Shown: one piece after another, positions 63,244 to 64,000 of the stretch
How the letters are laid out: every line of letters begins with the position of its first letter
Numbering within the stretch: position 1 is the first letter of the stretch
Source of the DNA: Shinisaurus crocodilurus
Taxonomy: Eukaryota; Chordata; Lepidosauria; Squamata; Shinisauridae
Assembly (NCBI GenBank): GCA_021292165.1
Contig: CM037880.1
Coordinates: 224,842,467 to 224,906,466, forward strand
Reading direction: 5' to 3'
Length of the DNA stretch: 64,000 nt
Position numbers and translations under genes: made by a program
The notes under the pieces: model-generated
Databases searched by the model: none
The model's input: only the letters and a program-made list of their open reading frames with translations
What the model was told of the DNA's origin: nothing

Positions 63244-63256
63244 CTGCAAAGCGAGA

Positions 63257-63287
63257 GGAGGAGGAGGAGGAGGAGGAGGAGGAGGAA
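63257..63287. repeat. (GGA)n microsatellite in the exon 2 acceptor region
   Basis: About nine GGA units, CCT-rich in the transcribed direction, so it supplies the polypyrimidine tract for the exon 2 acceptor. Confidence 0.9.
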
Positions 63288-63291
63288 GTGG

Positions 63292-63455
63292 CACGGCCCT
63301 TCTTCCCTCCCCATTCCTTTTTCCTTGTGTGTCGTGTCTTTTTAGATTGCAAGCCTGCGGGCAGGGACTGTCTTGTTAATTGTTGTGAACCGCCCAGAGA
63401 GCTTCGGCTATTGGGCGGTATAAAAATGAAATGAAATAAAAATAAATAAATAAAT
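63292..63455 (+). mobile_element. L2-type LINE 3' tail
   Basis: CCCATTCCTTTTTCCTTGTG, then GAACCGCCCAGAGAGCTTCG and GGCGGTATAAAAATGAAATG, ending AATAAATAAATAAAT. Nearly identical to 8490-8640. Confidence 0.82.
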
Positions 63456-63665
63456 GGGCACCACCACTGGCAGAAGGGAGCGCGTGGCCCAGGGCCGCTC
63501 CCCTCCCTTGCCTGGAAGGAAAGTGCCGCCAGCCTTGGACAGGGCAGAAGGCACCGCTAAGGCACCGGGCCAGTGGGGTCCTTTGCTGCCTTCTCTGTGC
63601 TCACCTGCGCTCCTCCGCTGCCCTGCAGGGCCGCCACGATGGATGGCCTCGGCCAATCAGCTCAC

Positions 63666-63806
63666 CGGGGACACGAGGGCCCAGAAGGGCTGCCTCTGGT
63701 CCTCTGCTGCGGGTGACTCTTCCCGTGACTCCTCGGTCTGAGCAGCCCCTCTCTCGGGCGCCAACAAACGCAGCTCTACCCGCCCGCCCTGATAAGGACT
63801 ATCCCA
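63666..63806 (-). CDS. WDR97: candidate 5' exon (exon 1) of the WDR97-like gene
   Basis: An open minus-strand frame runs from just after an in-frame TAG (63807-63809) to a GTGAGC donor at 63665. It ends in phase 0, which matches the phase-0 start of the next exon. The end reads EDQRQPFWALVSP after an acidic stretch. There is no ATG inside, so either an acceptor lies within this interval or the start is further upstream. The 5' limit given is only the maximum open extent. Alternatively this is untranslated and translation starts at the ATG beginning exon 2. Confidence 0.35.
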
Positions 63807-63809
63807 CTA

Positions 63810-64000
63810 CACGTGCGTGTGAGCACTGGCGGGGAGGAAGGAACAACTGCCATCTGGAAAAGGAGTGACTATGTATGGAAAGGAGAGGGAACAGGGAAAA
63901 GAAGGCTATGGGTGGAGGGGGAAGTCTCTGGGAAGCTGGAAGCTGGGGCTCTTTGGGAGTGGGGAGACCGGAGAAGTAGTTTGGCCTGGGCGGGGTGCCA
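63810..64000. other. window edge, nothing recognised
   Basis: GC- and G-rich sequence upstream of the gene's candidate first exon. It could be a promoter or 5' region, but no specific element was found. Confidence 0.3.

Noticed and set aside
62290..62901. 203-codon plus-strand open frame
   Set aside because: Antisense to exon 2, no motif, biased composition only.
1..64000. CRISPR array, prokaryotic operon or phage region
   Set aside because: No spaced identical direct repeats with unique spacers and no bacterial gene organisation. Introns, LINEs and SINEs show eukaryotic DNA.

Overview
This is vertebrate nuclear DNA, most likely from a non-avian sauropsid and probably a squamate reptile (lizard or snake). 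It is dense with CR1 and L2 LINEs, hAT transposons and their foldback MITEs, tRNA- and 5S-derived SINEs, solo LTRs and long microsatellites. There are no operons, CRISPR arrays or ribosomal binding sites. Most long open frames are antisense shadows of real exons or lie inside retrotransposons.

One host gene runs through almost the whole window on the minus strand, from about 63.8 kb down to 4.13 kb. Joining exons by eye at AG/GT sites with matching codon phases gives about 27 exons and roughly 1,460 codons from the first in-frame ATG. The N-terminal half (exons at 63.2-47.2 kb) is a chain of WD40 repeats. The C-terminal half (47.2-4.1 kb) is a linker made of many small phase-0 exons, then two helical blocks and a helical C-terminus. 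The architecture (WD40 array, about 1.4-1.5 kaa, many small exons) fits WDR97, a poorly studied protein linked to cilia and flagella. WDR87 is the main alternative. A phase gap between two clear exons led to a hidden 70-bp exon at 42802-42871, and a second gap led to a weaker 38-bp candidate at 6395-6432.

The introns are a palimpsest of insertions. A nearly full-length CR1 with decayed ORF1 and ORF2 lies at 50.7-55.0 kb. An L2 reverse transcriptase with one internal stop lies at 13.4-14.9 kb. An L1 3' end at 19.0-20.8 kb is split by a CR1. A CR1-family LINE at 45.0-47.1 kb is split by two L2 insertions and a hAT element. Three solo LTRs of one family (4.7-5.6, 7.2-8.1 and 55.4-56.5 kb) each keep a 5-bp target duplication. 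One of them was later hit by a hAT element at its last bases. Five hAT elements and two short MITEs keep exact 8-bp target duplications.

The most unusual points are a pair of paralogous 72-bp coding exons (10991-11062 and 11734-11805) flanking a 66-bp inverted repeat, SINEs with a 5S rRNA-derived head and a CR1-like tail, and a 5S-like unit joined directly to a tRNA-derived SINE. Repeat family names come from recognition, not from a database search.
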